Of a stretch of 64,000 bases of DNA, positions 13,867 through 22,643 are shown piece by piece. Position numbers and translations under genes: made by a program. This DNA comes from Alphaproteobacteria bacterium. Lineage in GTDB: Bacteria > Pseudomonadota > Alphaproteobacteria > Reyranellales > Reyranellaceae. The stretch's first letter is position 1. Every line of letters starts with the position of its first letter. Location: contig JAFKFL010000012.1 in the NCBI GenBank assembly GCA_017308235.1, forward strand, positions 1-64,000. Direction: 5' to 3'. A model generated the notes under the pieces. That model was not told the origin of the DNA. It saw nothing but the letters and a program-made list of their open reading frames with translations, and ran no database searches.

Positions 13867-14877
13867 CTAGCAGTCGCGGAAGCGCACCAATCGGCCCGAA
13901 GCCTCATCCCATAGCGTCAACCACGGCGCGCGCAGTCCTCCCAGCAAAGTGAGCGGCTGGATGGGACGTAGCACCTGCACCGTCTCATGCGCAGCGCTGA
14001 GTTGATAGCTGGGCACTCGCGTATTGAGATGGTGGATGTGATGAAAGCCGATATTGCCCGTAAGCCAGTGAAGTATCCCGGGCAACGCGAACCATGAAGA
14101 TCCCAACATCGACGCGTCGGACGGATTCCAATCGGCCTTTCGGGTCCAGTGCGTCGTCTCAAAGCGATGCTGCAGCGAAAACAGCCACACGCCCACGATC
14201 GAGGCCACCACCATGATCGGCAGGTGCACGAGCAGGACCTCGCGCCAGCCCAGAAGTAAGGCGAGGGTGCCGAACATCACAGCAAGAGCAGTATTGGTCA
14301 GCCATACTGAGCGGCGTTCGCGTTTCCAGCTGCGCGGCGTGCCGAATGGAAGCCGATAGAGCACCAGAAATACCAGTGGCGGCAGCAGTAGATTGGCAAC
14401 CAGCGGATGGCGTGGCACGCGATAGAGCGTGCGCTTCCAGCGCGTTAGCTTCCTGTACTCGTGTACTGTGAGGCAGGCAGAATATAGGTCGCTGCCCTTG
14501 CGGCGGTCGAGATTGTTCCAGTTGCTGTGATGCATGCTGTGCTGGCGCGCCCAGTTTGTGAAAGGCGTCAGCGTAATCACGCTACACAGTTCACCAACGA
14601 TGGCGTTGGCGCGTTTCGAAGCGAAGAAGGAACCGTGACCGCAATCATGCTGGATGATGAAGACGCGAACCAGAAGGACTCCGGTCGGTATGGCCAGGGC
14701 AAAAGTCAAAGGATAGGAAATCGGAAAGACGAGATACATTGCCACGCAGGCGGCGACGAACGGACCAAAGGAAGTCAAGAGCTGCAATACGCCCTGCTTA
14801 ATGATCGGATGGGCGAAGCCAGCTACCGCTTGTCGTACCTCGGCATCCGAGCGAGCGGAGACGCGTTCGGTTTTCAT
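13867..14877 (-). CDS. Membrane fatty acid desaturase
   Basis: A 336-residue protein with the three histidine boxes of the DesA/FADS family: HDCGH (77-81), HSMHH (113-117) and HHIHH (279-283), which bind a di-iron centre. Hydrophobic segments around 38-72, 163-176 and 193-236 anchor it in the inner membrane. It would introduce a double bond into acyl-lipid or acyl-CoA chains, altering membrane fluidity; the position of the double bond cannot be told. It appears monocistronic, with a long leader upstream. Confidence 0.88.
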   Translation of the reverse strand: MKTERVSARSDAEVRQAVAGFAHPIIKQGVLQLLTSFGPFVAACVAMYLVFPISYPLTFALAIPTGVLLVRVFIIQHDCGHGSFFASKRANAIVGELCSVITLTPFTNWARQHSMHHSNWNNLDRRKGSDLYSACLTVHEYRKLTRWKRTLYRVPRHPLVANLLLPPLVFLVLYRLPFGTPRSWKRERRSVWLTNTALAVMFGTLALLLGWREVLLVHLPIMVVASIVGVWLFSLQHRFETTHWTRKADWNPSDASMLGSSWFALPGILHWLTGNIGFHHIHHLNTRVPSYQLSAAHETVQVLRPIQPLTLLGGLRAPWLTLWDEASGRLVRFRDC

Positions 14878-15248
14878 GAAAAAAGTCCTTTGAGAAAATC
14901 GTCAGGAGGGGATTCCTGCACCGGCACGCAATGTCTTACGGAGCCATGTCTTTGCAGGTAGGGCGACTTGCTCTCTTCAACCTGGACTCTGATCAGACAG
15001 AGCATGGCTTGTGCGCCTCCGCACAGATGCCAGGCACTATCACCCCGTGCGCTAGGGCCAATATCAAGGCTAGCCGGGCATAGAGGCTCAGGTCTGTTCA
15101 CTATTGATCAGGGAGATCAAATGATCTGCGACGCCGCCCGAGGGGACGCATGACCTCCGGGAACTCGGGACCGATCAGCTTCAAGTGCGTGATCAGTCCG
15201 GCCAATGCCCGTCATGCTGATGATACCGGAGGAAGTTGACCGCCTTTT
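14878..15248. other. Gene-free stretch upstream of the desaturase gene
   Basis: No coding sequence is supported. At 15104-15120 TTGATC-AGGGA-GATCAA is an inverted repeat resembling an FNR/FixK box but with too long a spacer (TTGAT-N7-ATCAA). It could be a control site; nothing else stands out. Confidence 0.4.
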
Positions 15249-15407
15249 CTAGGCAACGTCCGGCCGCTCGCCGATCTCCCGGTCGATCGCCAACGCTACA
15301 TCGCATTCGGCAACCTTGTATTTCTCGCCGAGCTTTTGCCAATCCTGTGCCGTCTCCAGCAGTATGTCGCGATTAAGGGGATCGGCAAACCTGCTCGCAG
15401 GCCAGAA
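15249..15407 (-). pseudogene. Remnant of a small helical protein gene
   Basis: The minus-strand frame reads SRFADPLNRDILLETAQDWQ, then KLGEKYKVAECDVALAIDRE, ending at a TAG at 15249. This matches the C-terminal helix pattern of the short R..LL..A..W..L proteins, but the frame is blocked upstream by a TGA at 15408-15410 and has no start codon. It is probably the end of a gene inactivated by frameshift or truncation. Confidence 0.4.
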
Positions 15408-15558
15408 TCAGTCCCGCACCCCGTAGATTCATCCGCTCCGGTCGTCCGGGGTGTGGCCGACGTCCAGCAGCTGCGCCGCGAGCGCTATTCGATGGCTGCC
15501 CAGGACCGCAAGGAACGGCTAAGATTCACCCGGGCGACAAGGAGGCAAGGGACGCAGG

Positions 15559-15792
15559 ATGCAATCGTTTCTGTTGGTCATCGTGGATCACGACAAGAAG
15601 GTCTTCTCTATTGTGGGACCAATGGAAGACGACAAGCCCTGGACCGACGCCCTCATCGATGCGCAGGACGAAGGCCGGTCGGTGACCTTCTTCAAGCCGT
15701 CCCATCGCGCCACCCGGGAAATGGTGGCCGAGAAGATGAAGGCCGAGTTTGGCTACAAGGAATCCAAACTGGTCCTCAATCCCGTGCTGTAA
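15559..15792 (+). CDS. Small conserved-type protein of unknown function
   Basis: A 77-residue protein (MQSFLLVIVDHDKKVFSIVG, then GRSVTFFKPSHRATREMVAE). An AGGAGG site lies upstream and the composition is balanced, which supports expression. It looks like a small alpha/beta domain. Nothing in the residues suggests a catalytic role. A palindromic repeat follows downstream. Confidence 0.65.
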   Translation: MQSFLLVIVDHDKKVFSIVGPMEDDKPWTDALIDAQDEGRSVTFFKPSHRATREMVAEKMKAEFGYKESKLVLNPVL

Positions 15793-15853
15793 GACCTCGC
15801 CCCGTCAGGGCAGGGCAATCGCTTGTGACCAAGAGCGCTGACTTCAAAGGTGG

Positions 15854-15901
15854 TGTCATCCTGAGCGTAGCGAAGGATCCTTCGCTGCGCTCAGGATGAC
15901 A
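15854..15901. repeat. Intergenic palindromic repeat, family C (GTCATCCTGAG type)
   Basis: TGTCATCCTGAGCGTAGCGA and TTCGCTGCGCTCAGGATGAC form a near-perfect palindrome of 48 bases centred on GGATCC. It is a common repeat type in large alphaproteobacterial genomes, placed here between two convergent genes. Confidence 0.75.
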
Positions 15902-15969
15902 CGGTTCTTGGGTCAAGCATTCTCTGCCAGATGCGATTGCCCGCCCGCTAGGGCACGAGGCGAAAGAAC

Positions 15970-16881
15970 TCAGTCGTGACCGAAGTCCAAAAGCTTCATT
16001 TTCCGGAGACCGTCCGCGACGGCGGCGATGTTCTGGTCGGTCGGGTCGATCGTGCCGGTCGGCGACCATTTGATCGCGCTGGAGGCCGTGGCGTTGGTGA
16101 ACACCACGCGATAGCGCAGGTTCATCATCAGCGAGGCGGCCTGCGGCATCGAGAGCGGCCGCTTGCCGTTCTGCTTGACCGCGGCGTCGACCACGTCGTT
16201 CCAGCCCTGGATGAAGCCGCGCGCATTCCTGTTCAGGCTCGCGGTGATGTAGCTCTGCAGGTCGAGGTCCGAGGACACCGGCGGCGCCGCCAGCCAGGAG
16301 GCGAAGGCGCCCAGCACGAACACCAGATTGTCCGGCAGGATGTCGTCGGGCAGGACGACGTCGTAGGTCCGCTGCTTGCCGAGCTGCGGCAGGAAGTCGG
16401 CGGCCAGAACGATGTGCTTGTCGAGGATCGTGGCCGAGAACCCGTTGCCGGGACGCTGCGCCGAAATCTCGATGCCCGTCAGCCGGCCCGACTCGGCGGC
16501 CGCATTGAGTTGGCCCGCCAGCGCGCCGGACGCGCCGAGCGCGTCGCCGAGCTGCTTGTGTTGCTGGAGGCTGCTGTTATGCGCCAGCGTATCGACGATC
16601 GACTGCAGGCGATGGCCGTTGACCGCCGTCGCCGGAGCATCGCCTTTGGCGATCGCGACGATGAACAGGACGACAACGAACACCGCCACCGCCAGAGCGG
16701 CCCAGCGCATCGCGCCCCTGGCCGTCACGGATCTGCCGTCGCGGATCTGCCATCGCATCTGCATGCCCGGCCAGCCTAGGTCCCGGGGATCGAAGGACAA
16801 GCCGGCTTTCGTGTCGAACGTATCCGCCGGCGGCCCCGGGCTACCCCGCGTCGGCATCGGACAGCTTTTGTTCGCATGCAT
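15970..16881 (-). CDS. Membrane-anchored periplasmic protein of unknown function
   Basis: A protein of up to 303 residues. One membrane segment (MRWAALAVAVFVVVLFIVAI, about 58-77) follows a cytoplasmic N-terminus, and the rest is periplasmic with alternating helices and strands. No known catalytic motif is visible. The start is uncertain: ATG at 16881 gives the longest form, but Met at 16764 (MQMRWQIRDG) would also keep the membrane anchor and removes a Pro/Gly-rich leader that looks less coding. It is divergent from the hybrid histidine kinase. Confidence 0.65.
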   Translation of the reverse strand: MHANKSCPMPTRGSPGPPADTFDTKAGLSFDPRDLGWPGMQMRWQIRDGRSVTARGAMRWAALAVAVFVVVLFIVAIAKGDAPATAVNGHRLQSIVDTLAHNSSLQQHKQLGDALGASGALAGQLNAAAESGRLTGIEISAQRPGNGFSATILDKHIVLAADFLPQLGKQRTYDVVLPDDILPDNLVFVLGAFASWLAAPPVSSDLDLQSYITASLNRNARGFIQGWNDVVDAAVKQNGKRPLSMPQAASLMMNLRYRVVFTNATASSAIKWSPTGTIDPTDQNIAAVADGLRKMKLLDFGHD

Positions 16882-16934
16882 CCAAAGCCGTACAACAGCG
16901 TTACTCCCTTATCCGTCAACAGGTCAGGACCCCA

Positions 16935-18521
16935 ATGTGCCCTCAAAGAACGTCGCCGGGGTCCGCGAAAGAGCTGTCCGATGCCTTGGGCGACGCCGAG
17001 CGTTTCCAGCTACTTGTCGGCGCCGTCCGGGACTATGCGATCTACATGCTCGATCCCACCGGCCGCATCGTGAGCTGGAACGCCGGGGCGGAGCGCTTCA
17101 AGGGCTACAAGGCCGAAGAGGTGATCGGCCGCCACTTTTCGCTGTTCTATACCGCCGAGGACCGGGAGCAGCGGATACCCGAGCTGGCCCTCAAGACGGC
17201 CTACACGTCCGGCAAGTTCGAGACCGAGGGCTGGCGGGTGCGCAAGGACGGCAATCGCTTCTGGGCCCATGTGGTGATCGACCCCATCACCGATCCCGGC
17301 GGAAACCTGATCGGTTTCGCCAAGATCACCCGGGACCTCACAGAGCGGCGCGAAGCCCAGGACAAGCTGGAGAAGGCCAAGGAGGCGCTGTTCCAGTCGC
17401 AGAAGATGGAAGCGATCGGCCGGTTCACCGGCGGCGTCGCCCACGACTTCAACAATTTGCTGGCGGTGGTCCTGGGCGGTCTGGATCTCGTCCAGCGCCG
17501 CATCGGCAAGAATGACCCCCAACTCGAGCGTTTGCTGGACAACGTCAGACAGGCCGCGCAACGCGGGGCCAACCTCACGCAACGAATGCTGGCCTTCGCG
17601 CGCCGCCAGGAGCTCAAGCCGGAGCTGATCGATATTCGCGCCCAGTTAAAGACGATGACGGATCTGCTCGACCGCTCGCTCGGTCCCGACATCACGTTGG
17701 CGACCCGCTTCCCGAAGGAAACGGTGACGGTGCTGGCCGATCCGGTCCAGCTCGAGATGGCGATCCTGAACCTCGCCGTGAATGCGCGAGACGCGATGCC
17801 GGCGGGCGGGACCGTCACCATCGAGGTGACCATCGAAGCGCTGGATGACAGCAACAGCCACGGGCTGAACGCCGGCCGCTATGCCGCCTTGTCGGTGATC
17901 GATCACGGCGTGGGCATGGATCAGGAAACGATGCGGCAGGCGATCGAGCCGTTTTTTTCGACCAAAGGCGTCGGTCAAGGTACGGGTCTGGGTCTGTCCA
18001 TGGTCCACGGACTGGCGGAGCAGTCGGGAGGGCGGTTCATTCTGCGCAGTACCCTGGGACAGGGCACCCGGGCGACCCTGCTGTTGCCGCTGCAATCGGG
18101 CGTCGTGGCTGAAGACGCGAAGCACGACACCGAAGGACCATTGCCGTCGGCGGCGCTGAGCGTGCTGGCCGTCGACGATGACGTGCTTGTATTGATGAAT
18201 ACCGCCATGATGCTCGAAGAGGCGGGCCATTCCGTGACGACGGCCTACTCGGGCCAGGAGGCCCTCAAGGTCATCGGCCTGTCGAAGCCGTTCGACCTGC
18301 TGGTCACCGATCAGGGAATGCCGAACATGACCGGGCAACAACTTATCCAGCGCGTTCGGGCACAGTTCCCGACGATGCCGGTGATTCTGGCGACGGGCTA
18401 TGCCGAGACGCCGCCCGGCCTGGGGCGCGACGCGATCAAACTGAACAAGCCTTTCCTGCAAACGCAGCTCCTCGAGGCGGTCAAAAATGCGATGACCCAT
18501 GACTGGCAGCATCGCAAATAG
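16935..18521 (+). CDS. Hybrid sensor histidine kinase (PAS-HisKA-HATPase-REC)
   Basis: A 528-residue protein without membrane segments. Residues 22-135 form a PAS domain (DYAIYMLDPTGRIVSWNAGA ... ITRDLTERRE). A dimerisation helix carries the phospho-His H170 in GGVAHDFNNLL. The ATPase domain shows N279/N283, DHGVGM (323-328) and GTGLGLS (349-355). The C-terminal receiver has D414/D415, phospho-acceptor D459 (VTDQGMP) and K505. It would sense a cytosolic signal, perhaps redox or light, by PAS. Output is unknown; single-domain receivers at 11476 and 24610 are possible partners. Confidence 0.92.
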   Translation: MCPQRTSPGSAKELSDALGDAERFQLLVGAVRDYAIYMLDPTGRIVSWNAGAERFKGYKAEEVIGRHFSLFYTAEDREQRIPELALKTAYTSGKFETEGWRVRKDGNRFWAHVVIDPITDPGGNLIGFAKITRDLTERREAQDKLEKAKEALFQSQKMEAIGRFTGGVAHDFNNLLAVVLGGLDLVQRRIGKNDPQLERLLDNVRQAAQRGANLTQRMLAFARRQELKPELIDIRAQLKTMTDLLDRSLGPDITLATRFPKETVTVLADPVQLEMAILNLAVNARDAMPAGGTVTIEVTIEALDDSNSHGLNAGRYAALSVIDHGVGMDQETMRQAIEPFFSTKGVGQGTGLGLSMVHGLAEQSGGRFILRSTLGQGTRATLLLPLQSGVVAEDAKHDTEGPLPSAALSVLAVDDDVLVLMNTAMMLEEAGHSVTTAYSGQEALKVIGLSKPFDLLVTDQGMPNMTGQQLIQRVRAQFPTMPVILATGYAETPPGLGRDAIKLNKPFLQTQLLEAVKNAMTHDWQHRK

Positions 18522-18564
18522 ACATGCCCTCGGTATGTTTGAGCGACGATCCGCTTCTGGTGGC

Positions 18565-18891
18565 CTAGGCGCGCATACGTTCATCAACGGAGCTGTCGAG
18601 ATCGATTTCAGCCATGAGCGCCGACGGCTTGCTCTCCGGAGGCCCCGCACTCCACGGGTCGCCGCTGGGTTCCACCGCGTGCAGGCGGCTTACCGCGAAC
18701 ACGCACCAGGCACCGCCGGGTGGCAGCCTTCCACTCGGTTGGCCGCCGCCGTACTGGAAGCAGAGGACACTTGGTTCCCCGGTCGCGCCTCGGCCAAGCG
18801 TGTGCGGGCTGAAGAAGCGCACATAGTCGTCATAGATGCCCGTCAGCGACTGGCGTGCTTCGATGGCCTGTTTAAGGATTTCGTACGACAT
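18565..18891 (-). CDS. Conserved-type protein of unknown function
   Basis: A 108-residue protein beginning MSYEILKQAIEARQSLTGIY, then DDYVRFFSPHTLGRG and LCFQYGGGQPSGRLPPGG. The pattern (Y-x-G-Y-x-R-x-F-SPH-LG, FQYGG) is that of a frequent but uncharacterised family with a WYL-like flavour, a fold used for ligand or DNA binding. The catalytic role, if any, is unknown. It lies convergent with the histidine kinase gene. Confidence 0.65.
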   Translation of the reverse strand: MSYEILKQAIEARQSLTGIYDDYVRFFSPHTLGRGATGEPSVLCFQYGGGQPSGRLPPGGAWCVFAVSRLHAVEPSGDPWSAGPPESKPSALMAEIDLDSSVDERMRA

Positions 18892-19204
18892 GACACGCCC
18901 TCCATGGACCGCTCCGCCATGGATCTCGCGCCAGGATCGCCTCTACTGCGGGTTGCAGTGAAGTCGGATCGCGACCGGGCGCCATGCGAATGCCCCTCTT
19001 CAGGCGGGAGCGCAGGACATCCCCGTACTTAATGTGGGTGCCGCGGTCTCTCAGCCGTCGGTGCCTGGATCAAAGTCCTGCCGACGATGAGGCGAGCGTG
19101 GACCCGGACAGGGCCGCTGGCAACGGCGAACCGCGCTGCGAAGGTCCACTTGTGTACGTTCGCTCGACATTTTTGGTCGAGAAAGGGACCGCCGGTCGGC
19201 CCCT
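18892..19204. other. Gene-free stretch
   Basis: Between two minus-strand genes. No frame looks coding and no strong hairpin is noticed. It should contain the promoter of the gene at 18565. Confidence 0.45.
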
Positions 19205-19405
19205 CTATTGGTTCCTGGGATCCTTGCGACCGGCCGCCTTCCGGTCGAGGTCATTGGCCTCCTGCTCGAGATCGTTCGCGACCTGGAGCAGGCGCTCGCC
19301 GACATCTCCTGGAGCGGCCCGTGCCAGGCGCCGCGCCTTTGTGGCGACTTCCCGGGCCTGGGTGGTGGTCTGCAATCCAAGATCGGCTGCCTTTGTTGTT
19401 TTCAT
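19205..19405 (-). CDS. Small helical protein of unknown function
   Basis: A 66-residue, charged protein: TQAREVATKARRLARAAPGD, then VGERLLQVANDLEQEANDLD. The heptad-like pattern predicts two helices that could pair as a coiled coil. It belongs by pattern with the short proteins at 23610 and 9685. No catalytic residues are evident. Confidence 0.55.
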   Translation of the reverse strand: MKTTKAADLGLQTTTQAREVATKARRLARAAPGDVGERLLQVANDLEQEANDLDRKAAGRKDPRNQ

Positions 19406-19452
19406 ATCTCATTAACCCCTCCCGACATGCAGAGGTTCCGCAGCATCGCAGC

Positions 19453-20331
19453 CTACTGCCGCAGAACCTGTTCCCGCCGATCGTGGGGAAGGCCTGTTTC
19501 GGCGAGGTAGGCGTCCATCGTCGGCGACCACAGGCTGTCGTCGCGATAGATGAGGTGTCCGATGCCGACGCCGCCGAGCGGCTCGAACGTCTGGAAGGTG
19601 CCGCGGCCGCCGGCCGCGACGAAGCTCGCGAAATTCTCGCTCGAGTAGGAGAGCGGGTAGAAGAAATCGCGATCGCCATAGAGCCACAAGGTCTGACGTG
19701 GAAAGGTCGCACCCATCTTGAACAGGCGCTGGTTGACGGCCGTCTGGCAATGCGCGCCGCTCCAGCCGCCCACGAAGTTGACGACGCCGCGCGGCTCGTC
19801 GGGATGGCGGCCTGCCCAGGCGATGGAAAGGATGCCGCCGCGCGACTGGCCGCCGACTATGAAGCGCGTGCGGTCGATGAACGGCCAGGCGAGGATCGCA
19901 GCCGACGCGGCGTCGATGTCGGCAAGCGCCCGCTCGGCACCCGCGAGCGCGCGGGTCTCGTCGCAGGTGTAGCCCCGCGTGCGATCTTCGTCGAAGCCTT
20001 CGTCATAGAGCCCTTCCGAGCCACCACGGCCTCGTCGCGACGGCAGCACGACGGCCCAGCCGCGCGCCACGAACCAGTGCGCGAGCACGAACGGATCGAA
20101 CGGCCGCGCGAAGGCCTTCGGATCCGTGCCCGATCCCGTCGAGCCGTGATGGAAGATCAGGACGGGGAACGGTCCGTCGCCCGGTGGCTTGTAGGTGATG
20201 ACCGCGAGCTTGACGCTCTCGCCGTCGATCGTGACGGGCAACATCGAGCGCTCCTGCGCGGCGGCGGCGCCGGCAAGCGCGTGAAGCAGTGCCAACAGGA
20301 AACCAACGGCAACGACTCGCGCGCGATTCAT
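19453..20331 (-). CDS. Secreted alpha/beta hydrolase (dienelactone hydrolase-like)
   Basis: A 292-residue protein. MNRARVVAVGFLLALLHALA begins a signal peptide ending near GAAAAQE. FPVLIFHHGSTGSG is the oxyanion loop, IVGGQSRGG the nucleophile elbow with Ser, LWLYGDRDFFY supplies the Asp and GIGHL the His. It is a periplasmic esterase or peptidase-like enzyme of unknown substrate. The start at 20331 follows the small membrane protein gene by 16 bases, so the two are probably one operon. A longer in-frame upstream reading lacks sense as a protein. Confidence 0.82.
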   Translation of the reverse strand: MNRARVVAVGFLLALLHALAGAAAAQERSMLPVTIDGESVKLAVITYKPPGDGPFPVLIFHHGSTGSGTDPKAFARPFDPFVLAHWFVARGWAVVLPSRRGRGGSEGLYDEGFDEDRTRGYTCDETRALAGAERALADIDAASAAILAWPFIDRTRFIVGGQSRGGILSIAWAGRHPDEPRGVVNFVGGWSGAHCQTAVNQRLFKMGATFPRQTLWLYGDRDFFYPLSYSSENFASFVAAGGRGTFQTFEPLGGVGIGHLIYRDDSLWSPTMDAYLAETGLPHDRREQVLRQ

Positions 20332-20347
20332 CGGAGCCCTCTCACGG

Positions 20348-20584
20348 CTATCCATCCCATCGCCAGCGACAACCGCCCTCGGTCTTGGCGCACGCGAAAG
20401 CAGTGAAGGCCACGGCAAGAGCGACGACGCAGACCCATCGAGGCCAGCCCTGAACCAGCGTGACGAGCAGGACGAGGGCAACGACAAAAGCGAAAATGGC
20501 TGCCCAGCCCTGCCACGTTACGGGCATGCCACCGATGCCGTAGCGCTTCTGGGTGAACCAGGGTTTTCCCGACCCCATTGCCAT
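20348..20584 (-). CDS. Small membrane protein
   Basis: A 78-residue protein starting MAMGSGKPWFTQKRYGIGGM (a second Met at 20578 is possible). Two adjacent hydrophobic segments (WAAIFAFVVALVLLVTLV and WVCVVALAVAFTAFACA) span the membrane. The PWFTQKRYG.G.P..WQGW motif is typical of small inner-membrane proteins of unknown role in Proteobacteria. It is the likely first gene of an operon with the hydrolase at 19453. Confidence 0.7.
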   Translation of the reverse strand: MAMGSGKPWFTQKRYGIGGMPVTWQGWAAIFAFVVALVLLVTLVQGWPRWVCVVALAVAFTAFACAKTEGGCRWRWDG

Positions 20585-20689
20585 CGCCGGAGGCTGCCGA
20601 GCTCTGCAGACAACCGCAAGGTGTATCTGCCCGGCTCCCAACATCTGCAATTGTACGCCTCCCGGGTCATGCCCCGGGAGATGGAAACC

Positions 20690-21118
20690 TCAGTCGAGGT
20701 CCTTGGTCATGAAGACGCGCGAGGTTCCGGGCGGATCGCAGGGGATGCGGCCGAATTCGCGCCAGCCGTGGCGCTCGTAGAATTCAGGCGCCTGGAAGTT
20801 GATCGTGTAGAGCACCGCGCCGCAGCAGCCGCGCCGCACGGCCTCCTCCTCCACCAGGCGAAGCATGCGGGTGCCGATCTGTTGCCCGCGCAGGCTCTCC
20901 GGCAGGAACACGAGGTCGACGAACAGGAGGCCGAGCGAGGTCCGGGCCAGGATCCCGCCGACAACGTCATGGCTGGCCGGATCGCGAACCAGCACCGCAA
21001 GCGGGCGCGAATCCCAATAGCCCGCATGCTTGGCGTTGTACTGGCCGAGCCCGTCGTCGATCAGCCTACACGCTTCGCTGTTGGGAGCGTCCGTCAGGAC
21101 GAGTTCGGGTTCCTTCAT
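20690..21118 (-). CDS. GNAT family N-acetyltransferase
   Basis: A 142-residue protein of usual GNAT size. VVGGILARTSLGLLFVDLVF is the beta4 region, ESLRGQQIGTRMLRLVEEEA carries the acetyl-CoA pyrophosphate loop (R/Q-x-x-G-x-G/A variant RGQQIG), and APEFYERHGWREFG is motif B. It acetylates an amine in the cytosol; the substrate is unknown. It stands alone on the minus strand. Confidence 0.85.
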   Translation of the reverse strand: MKEPELVLTDAPNSEACRLIDDGLGQYNAKHAGYWDSRPLAVLVRDPASHDVVGGILARTSLGLLFVDLVFLPESLRGQQIGTRMLRLVEEEAVRRGCCGAVLYTINFQAPEFYERHGWREFGRIPCDPPGTSRVFMTKDLD

Positions 21119-21274
21119 CGACGACCAACCTACGCCGGGCCTTCTGACAGCGTGGTGTCAGCAGTGAGGGTGCGGCATCCCAGCCCTAGTCGATCACGTC
21201 AGCATCTTGTTACGGTTGCAGTGAGAAGTGTTTGTTGCACGGCAGGCACCGCGATTTTGGGAGAGGTGAATAGA

Positions 21275-21463
21275 GTGACGGACGACGCAAAAGGAATGAA
21301 CGAACCTGTCGATAACAATGCGCCTGCCAAGGCCAAGCCGGAGAAAAAGCCATACACACCCCCCGTCCTGATCGACTGGGGCACGCTCGGGGAGCTCACG
21401 CAGTCCGTCGGCTGGTCCGGCAACCGCGACGGCGGAAGATTCATCTTCACCAAGACTAGGTAA
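21275..21463 (+). CDS. Orphan lasso-peptide-like (RiPP) precursor
   Basis: A 62-residue peptide. The leader contains the lasso leader signature Y27-x2-P30-x-L32-x3-G36-x5-T42 (PYTPPVLIDWGTLGELT), with Thr at the conserved penultimate leader position if cleavage follows Q43. The predicted core is SVGWSGNRDGGRFIFTKTR: Asp52 is core residue 9, the right place to close a nine-residue macrolactam with Ser44, followed by Phe/Arg plug candidates. The start is GTG at 21275, with GGGAGAGG upstream; an ATG seven codons on is possible. No LasB/LasC-type maturation genes are in the window, so modification would need enzymes encoded elsewhere. Confidence 0.6.
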   Translation: MTDDAKGMNEPVDNNAPAKAKPEKKPYTPPVLIDWGTLGELTQSVGWSGNRDGGRFIFTKTR

Positions 21464-21577
21464 CCTGTCCCCTCGCTCGGGCGGGGAGCAACAATTTCGA
21501 CCGCCGCGCGTTGGAGGCGCGGCCGTCGTTTCACCGACGATGGCGTCCAGGTTTCGGCGCAACGGCGGGAGAAGAAC

Positions 21578-21955
21578 ATGCCAGGTGCGATAATGCGCGT
21601 TGTTCTCCCGGCGCTGGTCTGCTGTGCCGTCCTGTGTGTTGTTCCGGTGCGCGCCGTCGACGCGCAGTCGGGCAACCAATCTAGCTTCCTGGGCTCGAAC
21701 CAGACCGGCAGCCTCGACTGCAACAAGGGTCCGGCCCAGGTCATGGGGAGCTACAACGTGCTCAGGATCTCCGGCGCATGCTCGAGCCTCCAGGTGGCGG
21801 GCTCCGGCAACAAGATCACCGTCGAGCTCGGCCCGGGCGGCACGCTCAACGTGTCCGGATCGAACAACGCGATCACCTGGTCGAGCCCGGACGGCAAGCC
21901 GCCGACACTGACCTCCGCCGGCTCGGGCAACGCGGTGTCGCCGCCGCTCGAGTGA
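21578..21955 (+). CDS. Secreted DUF3060-like protein
   Basis: A 125-residue protein with signal peptide MPGAIMRVVLPALVCCAVLCVVPVRA-type (start at either Met1 or Met6). The mature part has repeating GSGN/GSNN turns (VAGSGNKITVELGPGGTLNV, SGSNNAITW, SAGSGNAV) with the strand periodicity of a small beta-helix, as in DUF3060 proteins. Two Cys residues could form a disulfide. Function unknown. It lies 114 bases after the lasso-like precursor on the same strand. Confidence 0.7.
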   Translation: MPGAIMRVVLPALVCCAVLCVVPVRAVDAQSGNQSSFLGSNQTGSLDCNKGPAQVMGSYNVLRISGACSSLQVAGSGNKITVELGPGGTLNVSGSNNAITWSSPDGKPPTLTSAGSGNAVSPPLE

Positions 21956-22126
21956 ACGCAGGCGTCAGTCACCGCCGCCAACGAGCAACATGCCGGCCCG
22001 ACCGCGGGTGTCGTTGATCACCTGCAGTGTTGTGTCGGCAGAGATGCGTTCCTGCTCGCGCGCGCGATGCGCTATCCTTCGGAAGGTTTGCTCCCGGGTT
22101 CATTTGCCCTTTGCAGGTGCACCGTC

Positions 22127-22495
22127 ATGTTCGGCAGCCCGGCATCTTTCTCGTTTGGAGCCCTTCTCGTCGCGATGGTCGGCTGGCTGGTCGCCGCCCT
22201 CGTCACCTACGTCTTCTTCGTGTTCACCGGCTTCCTGACGATCGGCGTCATCGGCCTGCTGATCTGCTTCATCAGCCTCAGGATCGAGCTCGAGTCCGGC
22301 AGCATCGTCGGAACGGTCTCCTCGCCGGACTCCTTTCGCCGACAGGTCGAACGCCAGCAGGCGATGTCGAGAGCCGAACGGGCCGCTGCCCGTCATGAGC
22401 AATCTCTGACGGCGAGATCCGCGCGGTTCTTCCTGAACCTCGGAATTGCATTGGCCCTCATCGGTTTCGGCGGATTCATCTACTACCAGCTATGA
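22127..22495 (+). CDS. Membrane protein of unknown function
   Basis: A 122-residue protein. Two adjacent hydrophobic segments (FSFGALLVAMVGWLVAALVT and VFTGFLTIGVIGLLICFISL) and a third at the C-terminus (FLNLGIALALIGFGGFIYY) frame a charged loop (RRQVERQQAMSRAERAAARH). The ATG at 22127 was chosen because the hydrophobic region begins here; an earlier in-frame ATG would add a cysteine-rich leader of doubtful origin. No motif suggests a function. Confidence 0.65.
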   Translation: MFGSPASFSFGALLVAMVGWLVAALVTYVFFVFTGFLTIGVIGLLICFISLRIELESGSIVGTVSSPDSFRRQVERQQAMSRAERAAARHEQSLTARSARFFLNLGIALALIGFGGFIYYQL

Positions 22496-22643
22496 AAAGC
22501 GGAAGTCTTCTTGCCCATGCATGACTTGGCGGCGATGGCTCAACCATCACTTCCGGCATGCATCTGGTGACGTTACGTGTCGGCGCATCCAACCCCGCGA
22601 TACCGCGTTTGCACTCCCGTGTGTCTGGGAAGGGAGTTGTGTG

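Noticed and set aside
15104..15120. FNR/FixK box (TTGAT...ATCAA)
   Set aside because: The spacer is seven bases instead of four, so it is kept only as an inverted repeat.
15336..15899. A 187-codon plus-strand frame
   Set aside because: It runs out of frame over the convincing 77-residue gene at 15559 and ends inside a palindromic repeat; no fold-like pattern.
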